Positions 19,636 through 27,604 of a stretch of DNA of 64,000 nt are shown one piece after another. The position numbers were made by a program, and so were the translations under genes. The notes beneath the pieces were generated by a model, which saw only the letters and a program-made list of their open reading frames with translations, did no database searches and was not told the origin of the DNA. The first letter of the stretch is position 1. Every line of letters starts with the position of its first letter. The stretch lies in NCBI RefSeq assembly GCF_007679325.1, contig NZ_VEGI01000001.1:682001-746000 (forward strand), read 5' to 3'. This stretch comes from Arthrobacter sp. U41 (GTDB lineage: Bacteria; Actinomycetota; Actinomycetes; Actinomycetales; Micrococcaceae).

Positions 19636-20574
19636 TCAGTTGAGGTGAGCAGCATCACGCAGTTCCGGCGCCTGGGCGACGGACTGCGCCTCGGCCTTGA
19701 GCAGGGTGAGCACCTGCTGGATGGTGGTCCGGGCCGCGACGTCCGGGCGTGCGAGGGCAACGATGCTGCGGCTGGCCTTCACCCCGGCCAGGGGGCGCAG
19801 AACGAAGCCCCTCCCCTGGTTTTTCAGGGCCGTGTACCGCGGCAGGAGGCTGAGCCCGTGGCCGGCGCTGACCAGGGCCTCAAGGACCCGCAGGTCCGGG
19901 AACAGCTGGGCGCGGACCGCAGGGGAATCGGCCTGCACTTCGATCTGGCGGAGCACGGTGTCGAACGGGAACCCCTCGGGCACCCCCATCCACGGGTATC
20001 CGGTCACGTCTTCCGCCCGTAGCGTCTCCTTTCCGGCCAGCACGTGGCCTTCGGGGATGGCGACGTCGAGGGGCTCATCCAGGAGCGGCACCACCGTCAG
20101 TCCCAGCCGGGCGAAGACATCGGGCCCGTCGACGCTGTGGGCCAGCACAATGTCGTAGTCGGCAGTCAGGCCCGCGAAGCCGGCCACATTGGGATCCTCG
20201 AAGTGGGCCTGGAAGCGGAGACCGTCGATGGACTTCACCCGGTGCAGGAGGCCGGGAAGGAACATCTCGGCGGCACTGGGGAAGAACGCGGCCTTGACGT
20301 GGGTCTGCCAGCCGCGCCGGTAAGTGTCGATGGTGGCCTCCGCGCGGGCCATGGCGGTGGACACCTCGGCGGCGGCTTCCGCCATAGCGAGGCCGGCCTC
20401 GGTGAGGCGCACGCCGCGGCCCGATTTCTCGACCAGGACCACCCCCAGTTCGTCCTGCAGGGTCTTGAGCTGCTGCGACACGGCGGAGGGTGTGACGCTC
20501 ATGGCCTCGGCTGTGGCCCCGACCGTGCCGCGGTCCGCCAGTTCCCGGAGAATCCGCAGTCTCTTGAAATCCAT
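19636..20574 (-). CDS. LysR-family transcriptional regulator
   Basis: The 312-residue protein has an N-terminal winged helix-turn-helix (LRILRELADRGTVGATAEAMSVTPSAVSQQLKTLQDELGVVLVEKSGRGV). The ligand-binding domain follows (about 90-295, with LEALVSAGHGLSLLPRY). It is divergent from the membrane-anchored gene at 20680, with a 105-base gap between, and 160 bases from ilvD on the same strand. Its target and inducer cannot be deduced. A role in ilvD control is possible but unsupported. Confidence 0.93.
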   Translation of the reverse strand: MDFKRLRILRELADRGTVGATAEAMSVTPSAVSQQLKTLQDELGVVLVEKSGRGVRLTEAGLAMAEAAAEVSTAMARAEATIDTYRRGWQTHVKAAFFPSAAEMFLPGLLHRVKSIDGLRFQAHFEDPNVAGFAGLTADYDIVLAHSVDGPDVFARLGLTVVPLLDEPLDVAIPEGHVLAGKETLRAEDVTGYPWMGVPEGFPFDTVLRQIEVQADSPAVRAQLFPDLRVLEALVSAGHGLSLLPRYTALKNQGRGFVLRPLAGVKASRSIVALARPDVAARTTIQQVLTLLKAEAQSVAQAPELRDAAHLN

Positions 20575-20679
20575 GAACAGAGGCTACAGCGCGGGTGGCT
20601 GGAAGGGTGGACAGCCCCCTTAAGGCGGACGTACCGTCAAGCAACGGCAACCTTGCCTCATGGACAGAAGGACTCTGCT

Positions 20680-21630
20680 ATGGATTGGATCATCTGGCTC
20701 GTCGTTATCGCGGTGATTGTCGCCGTCGTCTGGTGGCTGCTGAACCGCAACAGCTCCCGCGGCCGCTCCGGCTCCGCAGATACGAAGGCCGGGGCCGAAA
20801 CCGCCTCCACCGACGATTCCACGCCTCCCCACCTGCACGACGCCGAGCACGGCCCCAGTCACCGCGGCGCCTTGTCCGGCGGCGGCTCCTCGCCGTCAGC
20901 GGCAGCGGCCGGCCTCGCGTGGATGCCCACGTCCGCGGGCTTCAACCAGGCCGAACCCGGATCCGAACCCGAACCAGCCCCCGACCCCGTTGCCGAGGCC
21001 GAAGACCGGGCGGCCGTCGAGGCCCACTTGAAGGCTCGGGCGGCGGCTGCGGCTGCAGCAGCCGAGGTGTCGGGCACCGAGGCGGCGGGTGCTAACGCAT
21101 CGGGCGCCACAGCGGCGCCGGCCGAATCCGCCCCGGCCGAAAGCCCCGAGTGGGAAACCCAGTGGTCCGAAACCCCGCCGGCCGAGCCTCATACCGCCGT
21201 CCACCCGGAACCCGTCCACGGCGCCGGTGCGCACGTCGCGGGTGCCGCCGGTGCGGGCGCCGCCGGTGCCACCGCCGCGACCGGTGCAGCAGCAGCGGGA
21301 CAGGCAGGCGCCCCCGTACACCACCCCGAATACACGGAGCCCCACGCCCCGACCCTCCCTGGCGCCGAATCGGCTGCGGCGGAGGCAGTCCTCGAGGCCG
21401 AGCCCGCCGGGCATCTGGCGGCCGACCAGCCATACGGCGAGGGGTCGGCGGCAGCTTCGGCCGACGGCAGCGGCCCCGAGGGCTTCACCGTCAAGGGCAA
21501 CGCCTCCTCGATGATCTATCACGAGGAGACCAGCGCCGCCTACGAGGAAACCCGCGCCGAGGTCTGGTTCCTCTCCGCGGCGCACGCCGAGGCCGCGGGC
21601 TTCCGCCCTCCGCGCCGGACGCGGCAGTAA
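20680..21630 (+). CDS. Membrane-anchored Ala/Pro-rich protein with conserved C-terminal motif
   Basis: The 316-residue protein starts at ATG 20680 after AGAAGGAC. It has one N-terminal transmembrane helix (WIIWLVVIAVIVAVVWWLL), then about 240 residues of Ala, Pro, Glu, Gly and His without predicted fold. A compact C-terminal block reads GFTVKGNASSMIYHEETSAA and continues to AEVWFLSAAHAEAAGFRPP. From memory, this YH...AEVWF...AEAAGF block occurs at the end of several actinobacterial membrane proteins and of some ribosomal proteins, with no known function. The upstream frame remains open but lacks a supported start. Confidence 0.8.
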   Translation: MDWIIWLVVIAVIVAVVWWLLNRNSSRGRSGSADTKAGAETASTDDSTPPHLHDAEHGPSHRGALSGGGSSPSAAAAGLAWMPTSAGFNQAEPGSEPEPAPDPVAEAEDRAAVEAHLKARAAAAAAAAEVSGTEAAGANASGATAAPAESAPAESPEWETQWSETPPAEPHTAVHPEPVHGAGAHVAGAAGAGAAGATAATGAAAAGQAGAPVHHPEYTEPHAPTLPGAESAAAEAVLEAEPAGHLAADQPYGEGSAAASADGSGPEGFTVKGNASSMIYHEETSAAYEETRAEVWFLSAAHAEAAGFRPPRRTRQ

Positions 21631-21678
21631 CCCGTTGCGCGGGACACCGAAAAATCATTGGACGGGACCGGACCAGCG

Positions 21679-22902
21679 ATGACGGGGACAGCGGCAGGAC
21701 GCCGGCACGTAGCTGAACCGCGCCCCGCTCTTCGCCGCGCCCGGGGCGCGGGCGCACCCTCCGCGGGCGCACGCGGCTGGGTGGGCCTGGCGGCCGCCGT
21801 CGCGATCATGCTCAGCGGCTGTTCGGCCGGCGGTGCCGACGTGCCCGCCGGCACCGCTCCCCCGCCCAGCGGCAGCACCGCCACACCGGGCCTGGAGAGC
21901 GCCACGCCTGACGTGACCCCGACTGGCGTGGACCGGCCTACGGTTGCCGAAAAGCTCGACGCCGAGTTGCAGCTGCCGTGGTCCACGGTCTTCCTGCCCG
22001 ACGGCACCGCCATCATCTCCGAACGCGACAGCACGCGGCTCCGGAGCATCGCGCCGGGAGCGCGCAATGGACGGGCCGGCACTATCGGCACGGTGCCCGA
22101 CGTCGTGCCCGGCGGAGAAGGTGGACTGCTGGGGCTGGCGCTGTCTCCGGATTTCGCCAACGACCGCTACCTGTACGCCTACTTCACAGCGGCGCGTGAC
22201 AACAGGATCGCGCGGATGCGTCTGGAGGAGCGGGGCGGGACGCTGGTTCTGGGCCCCTCGGAGGTCATCTTCTCCGGAATCCCCAAGGCCGCGACGCACA
22301 ACGGCGGGCGCATCCGTTTCGGTCCGGACGGACACCTGTATGTCGGCACCGGGGATTCGCGGCGCACGGAGCAGCCGCAGGACGTTAACGCCCTCGGCGG
22401 CAAGATCCTGCGCATCACGCCGGAGGGGCGCCCTGCGCCGGGCAACCCGTTTGGCGACAACCCGGTGTACAGCGTGGGCCACCGCAATGTCCAGGGCCTC
22501 GCGTGGGACAGCGCCGGCCGGCTGTGGGCAAGTGAATTCGGGCCCGACGTCGACGACGAACTGAACCTGATCGTCCCCGGCGGCAATTACGGCTGGCCGG
22601 AGGTCACGGGCGCCCCGCGCCGTGAAGGCTTCCGGGACGCGAAGGTGGTGTGGCCGTCGACGGCGGAGTCCTCCCCCAGCGGGCTGGAAATTGTCGGCGA
22701 CACGGCCTACCTGGGGGCGCTGCGCGGCCAGCGGGTGTGGGCGACACCCCTGAACGGCGAATTCGCCGGAGATCCCGTGAGCTATTTCACACGGGAGTAC
22801 GGGAGGATCAGGAACGTTGCATTGGCTCCGGACGGCCGCCTCTGGGTCCTCAGCAACAACAAAAACCCTGATTTCGTGCTGGTTTTGGAGCTGCCGGAGT
22901 AG
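21679..22902 (+). CDS. PQQ-dependent sugar dehydrogenase-like lipoprotein
   Basis: The 407-residue protein has a lipoprotein signal (VGLAAAVAIMLSGC, lipobox LSGC) and the six-bladed propeller of soluble glucose/sorbosone dehydrogenases. Conserved blocks include LPWSTVFLPDG, GGEGGLLGLALSPDF, HNGGRIRFGPDGHLYVGTGD, GHRNVQGLAWD and PGGNYGWPEV. Family members oxidise aldoses outside the membrane using PQQ, although many actinobacterial members lack proof of PQQ use. ATG 21679 was chosen. An earlier TTG at 21658 is possible, and neither has a strong ribosome site. Confidence 0.88.
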   Translation: MTGTAAGRRHVAEPRPALRRARGAGAPSAGARGWVGLAAAVAIMLSGCSAGGADVPAGTAPPPSGSTATPGLESATPDVTPTGVDRPTVAEKLDAELQLPWSTVFLPDGTAIISERDSTRLRSIAPGARNGRAGTIGTVPDVVPGGEGGLLGLALSPDFANDRYLYAYFTAARDNRIARMRLEERGGTLVLGPSEVIFSGIPKAATHNGGRIRFGPDGHLYVGTGDSRRTEQPQDVNALGGKILRITPEGRPAPGNPFGDNPVYSVGHRNVQGLAWDSAGRLWASEFGPDVDDELNLIVPGGNYGWPEVTGAPRREGFRDAKVVWPSTAESSPSGLEIVGDTAYLGALRGQRVWATPLNGEFAGDPVSYFTREYGRIRNVALAPDGRLWVLSNNKNPDFVLVLELPE

Positions 22903-22927
22903 CCCGCGGGGCGGGCAGTCGGCCCGA

Positions 22928-22957
22928 TTTCACACTCCGCCCAAACTCGTGTAGAGT
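22928..22957 (+). promoter_or_regulatory. Possible promoter of tRNA-Lys
   Basis: TTTCAC (22928-22933) and TAGAGT (22952-22957) are separated by 18 bases and lie about 60 bases before the tRNA. The match to the sigma-70-type consensus is moderate. Confidence 0.35.
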
Positions 22958-23019
22958 TTCATGTCGTTGCGGAGAACAACGCGGGAACAAAAAGACCGCG
23001 AAGAACAAAAACAACAGAT

Positions 23020-23095
23020 GCACCTCTAGCTCAACTGGCAGAGCAATTGACTCTTAATCAATGGGTTCCGGGTTCGAGTCCCGGGGGGTGCACCA
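23020..23095 (+). tRNA. tRNA-Lys (anticodon CTT)
   Basis: The 76-base cloverleaf has a 7-bp acceptor stem (GCACCTC with GGGGTGC, one G-T pair) and a D arm GCTC/GAGC. The anticodon stem ATTGA/TCAAT has loop CTCTTAA, and the T arm is CCGGG/CCCGG with TTCGAGT. CCA is encoded. It decodes AAG, the main Lys codon in a high-GC genome. Confidence 0.97.
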
Positions 23096-23100
23096 CCAAG

Positions 23101-23150
23101 AAAACCCCGTCTTTCAGGCCTTATGGTCCGGAAGGCGGGGTTTTTGTTTT
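23101..23150 (+). terminator. Terminator of tRNA-Lys
   Basis: AAAACCCCG (23101-23109) pairs with CGGGGTTTT, with further CTTTC/GGAAG-type pairing inside, and is followed by TTTTTGTTTT. It begins six bases after the tRNA. Confidence 0.8.
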
Positions 23151-23240
23151 GCCCGAAATACGCCCGATAGGATTCCGCGGTTCTGGAGTAGGTTGGCATC
23201 CAACAGCCTGCCCACTGTTCCCCATGTAAAGGACGCCGCT

Positions 23241-23750
23241 TTGGACGAATCTTTTGAGGCCCTGTTGTCGATTCTGACTGCCGTGCGGAACTCAAGCATG
23301 CAGCGCCGGCTGGGCGCCACCGTCGAACAGGTCAACCTGGAAGATGGCGCCACACGGTCAGCAGAGGTCATGGTCAGCTACAACGACAGGATCTGGACGG
23401 TCGCCGACGAAAACAAAACCTGGACGTTCACGCCCTCCACTGGCGGCAGGATCGAGTACACCACCGGGAAGGTTGAACAGCGGCCCCGGGACCGGGACGA
23501 TTACCTTCCCCCGGAAATCGCCCTGTTCTTCCCGTTGTCCATGCGCATCTGGGGCGGACTCCCGGACGACTTCCGGGTGGCTGGAGCGGAGGTGGAAGGC
23601 GAAGGAGTCAGGCTTGCCCTGGTCGCACTTAAAGATCCCCGCTTCACCGGGTCTGCGTTCGTGAACACCCAGTACGGGGTTATGACCGAGTACGTGACGC
23701 CTGCGCGGACCTATCATGTCCGCGACCTCAGCTGGCTCCCGCGTCCATAG
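23241..23750 (+). CDS. Hypothetical protein
   Basis: A 169-residue protein of unknown function. The frame is open back into the tRNA terminator, so the start was set at TTG 23241, which has AAGGA seven bases upstream and begins LDESFEALLSILTAVRNSS. The protein is soluble, with no signal or membrane segment. It alternates short strands (SAEVMVSYNDRIWTVADENKTW and later VTPARTYHVRDLSWLP), suggesting a small beta-rich domain. I recognise no family. Confidence 0.65.
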   Translation: MDESFEALLSILTAVRNSSMQRRLGATVEQVNLEDGATRSAEVMVSYNDRIWTVADENKTWTFTPSTGGRIEYTTGKVEQRPRDRDDYLPPEIALFFPLSMRIWGGLPDDFRVAGAEVEGEGVRLALVALKDPRFTGSAFVNTQYGVMTEYVTPARTYHVRDLSWLPRP

Positions 23751-23831
23751 GCGAAACACGTGTGGCGTACCGCCCGTGGGACGGCCGCTACCCATGCCCG
23801 ACCTAAAGGGAGATCACCAGGGAGACCTGCC

Positions 23832-24377
23832 CTAGAGCCTCTCTTCGATGAGCTTCACGCCAGACTCCCCGCTGGCAAGGTGGAGCCGCCCCTTGTCAGT
23901 CGCAAGGGCCACGATTGTCCAATTCTTCTTAAGCCCGGGCGGCCTTTTCGGGGGCGGCTCGACCTGGTCCTGGCTGACAACGTCGGAGAAGACGGTGACC
24001 TTGCCTTCGGGTTCGCCTTTGTCGACGTAGTCCGGCTGGAACTTGATGGTACCGCTGCTGATCTCCGCGAACCCGGGCAGCCACATGCCTCGAAGGGAAC
24101 CGGGAAGCGCGTCCGGGTAGCGGAGAGCGCATTCGACGATTCCGCGATCGGCATCACGTGCCAGCCGCGCCCTCCGCTCAGGGGCTGCCCTGCGGCCGAG
24201 CAGAAGTGAACCAAGACCCATGATGACAACGACTGCGGCCGTGGATCCCCAGGGACCCAGTTCATCGCGAAGGACGTTCATGGCAAACAGCGCGAGGAAG
24301 AGCAGCCAGAAATTCGAGGAGGCAGCGGCCTTCTCCCACCTCCCCCGGGGTGAGGGCTTGAGCATCTCGCCGGCCAT
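23832..24377 (-). CDS. Hypothetical membrane protein
   Basis: This 181-residue protein has two adjacent transmembrane helices (about 23-37 and 44-60) and then a cytoplasmic domain of about 110 residues. The domain is strand-rich (CALRYPDALPGSLRGMWLPG, GTIKFQPDYV, LHLASGESGVKLIEERL). The layout, two helices followed by a PH-like beta domain, is seen in several actinobacterial unknowns, but I do not assign a family. It is convergent with the gene at 23241. Confidence 0.7.
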   Translation of the reverse strand: MAGEMLKPSPRGRWEKAAASSNFWLLFLALFAMNVLRDELGPWGSTAAVVVIMGLGSLLLGRRAAPERRARLARDADRGIVECALRYPDALPGSLRGMWLPGFAEISSGTIKFQPDYVDKGEPEGKVTVFSDVVSQDQVEPPPKRPPGLKKNWTIVALATDKGRLHLASGESGVKLIEERL

Positions 24378-24556
24378 ATCCGCATCCTAGCGCCCGCTAG
24401 TCACATTGGGCGGCCCCGAAGGGGAATCATCCCGCTTTGACAGCCTCGCCGGCGTTGAGTTGCTCGCCTAGATGACCCCCGCGGGGGCGGCTCCTACTAT
24501 GATCGGGCCGCATAGACTGCATGGCAGTGACGTACCGAACGCTTTTTGGGGGATCA

Positions 24557-24610
24557 ATGAATGAATTGCACAACGTACCCGGACCTGTGAGCGCGGGGAG
24601 CCTGCCATGA
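24557..24610 (+). CDS. 17-codon leader frame coupled to the next gene
   Basis: ATG 24557 follows GGGGGATCA and encodes MNELHNVPGPVSAGSLP. The stop overlaps the next start as ATGA. The next gene has no good ribosome site of its own outside this frame, so the small frame may serve to deliver ribosomes. Whether the peptide has a role is unknown. Confidence 0.4.
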   Translation: MNELHNVPGPVSAGSLP

Positions 24611-25059
24611 GCAAGTCGAAGATGGCCGTGCGCAGCTACAAGCGCACCCGCGGCCTGAAACAGCTGCCCGTGGCTGTGTCCAGTCTTCGCTGGGCGCTGG
24701 TGCGGAGGCTGCTGCTCGCGGTTCCTGTCGGACTGTTCCTTGGCGGCATGCTGAGCACGGCGCTCAACCTGGAAACTGCGGACCCGTCGGGCGACACGGC
24801 CCTGCTCGCCGGCATGGCTCTATCTTTCGCCTTGTTCCTGACTGTTCTGTGGCTTCTGGGCCGGAGTCGGCGGAAGGCTTTTGCCGCATCAGGGGGCGAT
24901 CCGCAGGCGGCCGGCGTTCTGCTTTTCGGGGTGCTCACTCCCCGCAGGAGGAGTTCGAAATCGCACAGCCAAGGCTATGGCGGCGACGGCGGCTACAGCT
25001 CCGGAGGGGATTCCTCGGGTGACTGTGGCGGCGGCGACGGTGGCGGCGGATGCGACTAA
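24607..25059 (+). CDS. Hypothetical small membrane protein with Gly-rich Cys tail
   Basis: A 150-residue protein with a basic N-terminus (MSKSKMAVRSYKRTRGLKQ) and two transmembrane helices (about 36-52 and 66-84). It ends in a low-complexity Gly/Ser/Asp tail with two cysteines (DSSGDCGGGDGGGGCD). Gly-rich Cys tails of this kind occur on actinobacterial membrane proteins of unknown role. Translation is probably coupled to the 17-codon frame that overlaps its start. Confidence 0.65.
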   Translation: MSKSKMAVRSYKRTRGLKQLPVAVSSLRWALVRRLLLAVPVGLFLGGMLSTALNLETADPSGDTALLAGMALSFALFLTVLWLLGRSRRKAFAASGGDPQAAGVLLFGVLTPRRRSSKSHSQGYGGDGGYSSGGDSSGDCGGGDGGGGCD

Positions 25060-25085
25060 GCGGGAGCCGCGCTCACGGACTTCGG

Positions 25086-25226
25086 TCAGGCTCCGCGCCG
25101 GACCGCAACAGCCAGCTGGAAGTGGATGGGCAGGGCCAACTGCACCGGTGACGCCCCGACGGGCTCGTCGAGCAGCTCGTTGATCGAGGTCTGCCCTTCC
25201 AGCTCAGCAACCGGGTTTGTGTCCAT
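25086..25226 (-). CDS. Small hypothetical protein (46 aa)
   Basis: This short minus-strand frame starts at ATG 25226 with AAGGG just upstream. It reads MDTNPVAELEGQTSINELLD and ends ALPIHFQLAVAVRRGA. Codon use is GC-rich at third positions, and the composition (acidic N-terminus, hydrophobic centre) is protein-like. No family is recognised and expression is unproven. Confidence 0.4.
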   Translation of the reverse strand: MDTNPVAELEGQTSINELLDEPVGASPVQLALPIHFQLAVAVRRGA

Positions 25227-25300
25227 CCCTTGAGCCTATTCGCAGCCGGGGCCCGCACCCGTGAGGGACACGGGACGCCGCTGATCGGAGAGCCTCGGGG

Positions 25301-25489
25301 TCAACGTCTACGACGGGGTACGGAGTGCCCTATATCGGCGTGCCGGTGTGGTCCCGCCACGGGCGGCGCTGACGATTCGGGGTCCGCGGGGTGGGGATCG
25401 CACCCTTCACAGAACACGGCATCAGCAAATTCACCGCAGCACTGGCAACGATGCTCCAGGGATCTCGCTTCGAGAACGTAGCTAGTCAT
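25301..25489 (-). CDS. Small zinc-ribbon-like protein (62 aa)
   Basis: Starting at ATG 25489 (AGGAG ten bases upstream), the frame encodes MTSYVLEARSLEHRCQCCGE followed by FADAVFCEGCDPHP. The C-x-C-C...C-x-x-C pattern suggests one zinc-binding knuckle. The remainder is Pro/Ala/His-rich. An earlier ATG at 25498 sits too close to the ribosome site. Function unknown. Confidence 0.5.
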   Translation of the reverse strand: MTSYVLEARSLEHRCQCCGEFADAVFCEGCDPHPADPESSAPPVAGPHRHADIGHSVPRRRR

Positions 25490-25639
25490 GCGCCCCATGC
25501 TCCTCCGGTGCTCCGGAGTCGAAACGAGTAATCTGTACTCGTTTCAGGCACCGGACTACTTAAGGGAGAAAGAGCGCTCCTCCGCCCAGAAGGCGGGATG
25601 TTCGACGTCGGGCACCCCGCGTCGGGGGAAATTTGCCGC

Positions 25640-26122
25640 CTAGTTAGCCTCGACGGACAGGCTCGGATCCTGGGTGGCGACGATTGCCTTCACCTCAGGA
25701 GAGGAAATCCTGGTGGCCAGTTCGGTGACCACCGCCTGGAGTTCCTGCCTGAGGACATCCGGATCGATGGAGGCGGCGGCGAGCACGGCACGTTCCATGT
25801 CTGCGGCCTGGGCAACTGCCTCGCGGCCCCGGTCGGTCAGGGACACGACGTGGCTGCGGCGGTCGGAGGCACTGCGCTGGCGGGAGATGTGACCGTGGGC
25901 TTCGAGCCGGCTGAGAGTCTTGCCCATGGTCTGCGCCTGTACACGCACCAATTGGGCAAGCTGGGCCTGGGTCATCGGTCCGTTGACGGAGAGCACTTCC
26001 ATCGCGATGACCCCGGCATGGGTCAGGCCAATGGCCCCCAATTTTTCGTTCCAGGAGTGTTCAACAAGGCGTGCTGCCGTGGACAATAGGCGGCCCGTGG
26101 GCCAGCGATCCATATCAGGCAT
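25640..26122 (-). CDS. MarR-family transcriptional regulator
   Basis: The protein (160 residues from ATG 26122, MPDMDRWPTGRLL) has the MarR winged helix with MTQAQLAQLVRVQAQTMGKTLSRLEAHGHI and the wing RQRSASDRRSHVVSLTDRG. It is divergent from prxQ/bcp. A perfect 10-bp palindrome lies in the shared gap next to a TATACT box, suggesting autoregulation and possibly control of the peroxiredoxin. There is no Cys in the DNA-binding part, so OhrR-type thiol sensing is unlikely. Confidence 0.92.
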   Translation of the reverse strand: MPDMDRWPTGRLLSTAARLVEHSWNEKLGAIGLTHAGVIAMEVLSVNGPMTQAQLAQLVRVQAQTMGKTLSRLEAHGHISRQRSASDRRSHVVSLTDRGREAVAQAADMERAVLAAASIDPDVLRQELQAVVTELATRISSPEVKAIVATQDPSLSVEAN

Positions 26123-26129
26123 ACCAAAG

Positions 26130-26148
26130 AGTATAGCGATCGTACGAT
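26130..26148 (-). promoter_or_regulatory. MarR promoter with palindromic operator
   Basis: The perfect palindrome ATCGTACGAT (26139-26148) lies directly upstream of TATACT (minus strand, 26135-26130). That box is seven bases before the MarR start, so the transcript would be nearly leaderless and the palindrome would block the promoter. Confidence 0.45.
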
Positions 26149-26230
26149 TCGGCGCTGCCACCGACTCTCACTAGGCTGGTATATCGCCCCCAGGAAGCCC
26201 CGCAGCGCCCACCCCGATAAGGAGCACAAC

Positions 26231-26704
26231 TTGCCTGAACGACTCATCCCCGGTGATCCGGCGCCAGCTTTCACCCTGAAGAACGCCGAGGGGCACGACG
26301 TCTCCCTCACGGACTTCCGGGGCCGCAGCACTGTGGTCTATTTCTACCCGGCGGCGTCCACCCCGGGTTGCACAAAACAGGCCTGCGACTTCCGGGATTC
26401 CCTGGCATCCCTGCGGCAGGCCGGTTACGAGGTGGTGGGCATCTCCCCCGACCCCGTGGAGAAACTGGCCAGGTTCGCAGCTGCGGAAGGACTGGATTTC
26501 CCCCTGCTGTCCGATCCGGACCACACCGTCGCCGAGGCCTACGCGGCCTGGGGCGAGAAGAAAAACTACGGTAAGACCTACCAGGGTCTCATCCGGTCGA
26601 CGGTGGTGGTGGACCCCGACGGGAACGTCGCGGCAGCGCAATATAACGTCCGGGCCACCGGGCATGTCGCCAAACTGCGCCGAGACCTCAAAATCGACGC
26701 CTAA
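26231..26704 (+). CDS. bcp: Thioredoxin-dependent thiol peroxidase (Bcp/PrxQ)
   Basis: The enzyme reduces hydrogen peroxide and organic hydroperoxides with thioredoxin. The 157-residue protein has the PrxQ motif YPAASTPGCTKQACDFRDS, with the peroxidatic Cys and a resolving Cys five residues later (atypical 2-Cys). FPLLSDPDHTVAEAYAAWGEK and the active-site Arg in GLIRSTVVVDPDG are also present. The start is TTG 26231 with AAGGAG seven bases upstream. It is divergent from the MarR gene. Confidence 0.95.
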   Translation: MPERLIPGDPAPAFTLKNAEGHDVSLTDFRGRSTVVYFYPAASTPGCTKQACDFRDSLASLRQAGYEVVGISPDPVEKLARFAAAEGLDFPLLSDPDHTVAEAYAAWGEKKNYGKTYQGLIRSTVVVDPDGNVAAAQYNVRATGHVAKLRRDLKIDA

Positions 26705-26724
26705 CGGCCTGATGTCACTGGGGC

Positions 26725-26760
26725 GCCTTCACTCATCCCCCTTGGGTGATGTGTGAAGGC
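26725..26760 (+). terminator. Hairpin downstream of bcp
   Basis: GCCTTCAC (26725-26732) pairs with GTGAAGGC (26753-26760), with weaker pairing inside, 21 bases after the bcp stop. It is followed only by CGTTCC. Confidence 0.4.
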
Positions 26761-26862
26761 CGTTCCCCGGCCTACATTCGCTGGAGGTCCAGGTCTCTCC
26801 GGGTTCATGGCGAGGATCAGGCCCTGGAACCCAGTGGATACGGAGTCCTGAGGAGGAAACCG

Positions 26863-26946
26863 GTGCCGACGACGGATGCGGACTCCGCTCCCCGCGGCGG
26901 GCACAGCGCGTCGACGGAGCAGTGCACGGGACCCCAGCGTGCTTGA
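26863..26946 (+). CDS. 27-codon frame overlapping the GAP-family start
   Basis: GTG 26863 is preceded by a near-perfect GAGGAGGAAACC ribosome site and opens a 27-codon frame whose stop overlaps the next gene's start by eight bases. The GAP gene itself has no comparable site. The frame may be a translational coupler. Alternatively the site may serve ATG 26876, an N-terminally longer GAP protein. Confidence 0.35.
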   Translation: MPTTDADSAPRGGHSASTEQCTGPQRA

Positions 26947-27604
26947 ACTGATTGCGGAACTGGTGCCCCAGGCCATCGGCATGGCGGCCAGCCCGCTCCC
27001 GCTCATAGCTGTGCTGCTGATCATCCTTTCCCCGAATGGCAGGGGCCGGAGCATCGCCTTCGCCGCGGGCCGGGTCCTCGCGGCCCTAGCCACGGTGCTT
27101 GCGGTGGCCGCACTGTCCGACGTTGCCACGCAGGGATCGGGCGGTACACGCGTCGGCGCAGCCATCCGCCTCGTGCTGGGCGTGCTGTTCGTCATCCTGG
27201 CGCTCTCCAAGTTCCGCTCGCGGCCCAGGAGCGAAGCGGAACAGAAGACCCCCGGGTGGATGCAAGCCCTTGACGGTATGAAGCCCGCGAAAGCCCTGCG
27301 GACGGGGTTCCTGGTGACCGCGGTCAATCCGAAGGAGCTCATCTTCGGCATCGCGGCCGGCGTCGTGATCGGCAGCTCCACGCTCCCGCCCGGTATGGTT
27401 TCCGCCGCCATACTCATCTACACGGGGATCGCCACCATCACGGTCGTGGGGCCCGTGGTGGCGTATCTCGTTATCGGCACCCCGGTGCGTGCAGCTCTGG
27501 AACCTGTCCGGACCTGGCTGGTCCGCTACTACAACGTCATCATCGCGGCCGTCCTGGCCATCATCGGCGCAGTCATGATCGGAAAAGGCCTCGCCGGGTT
27601 GTAG
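26939..27604 (+). CDS. GAP family (Sap/SfLAP-like) membrane protein
   Basis: This 221-residue integral membrane protein has six hydrophobic helices. It carries the family pattern AIGMAASPLPLIAVLLIILSPNG near the N-terminus and LVTAVNPKELIFGIAAGVVIG in the centre. GAP (Gap/SfLAP) proteins of mycobacteria help move glycolipids to the cell surface. The role in other actinobacteria is unknown. GTG 26939 was preferred because family members begin close to LEL(I/L)xELVP. An upstream ATG (26876) would add 21 basic, non-conserved residues. Confidence 0.85.
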   Translation: MLELIAELVPQAIGMAASPLPLIAVLLIILSPNGRGRSIAFAAGRVLAALATVLAVAALSDVATQGSGGTRVGAAIRLVLGVLFVILALSKFRSRPRSEAEQKTPGWMQALDGMKPAKALRTGFLVTAVNPKELIFGIAAGVVIGSSTLPPGMVSAAILIYTGIATITVVGPVVAYLVIGTPVRAALEPVRTWLVRYYNVIIAAVLAIIGAVMIGKGLAGL

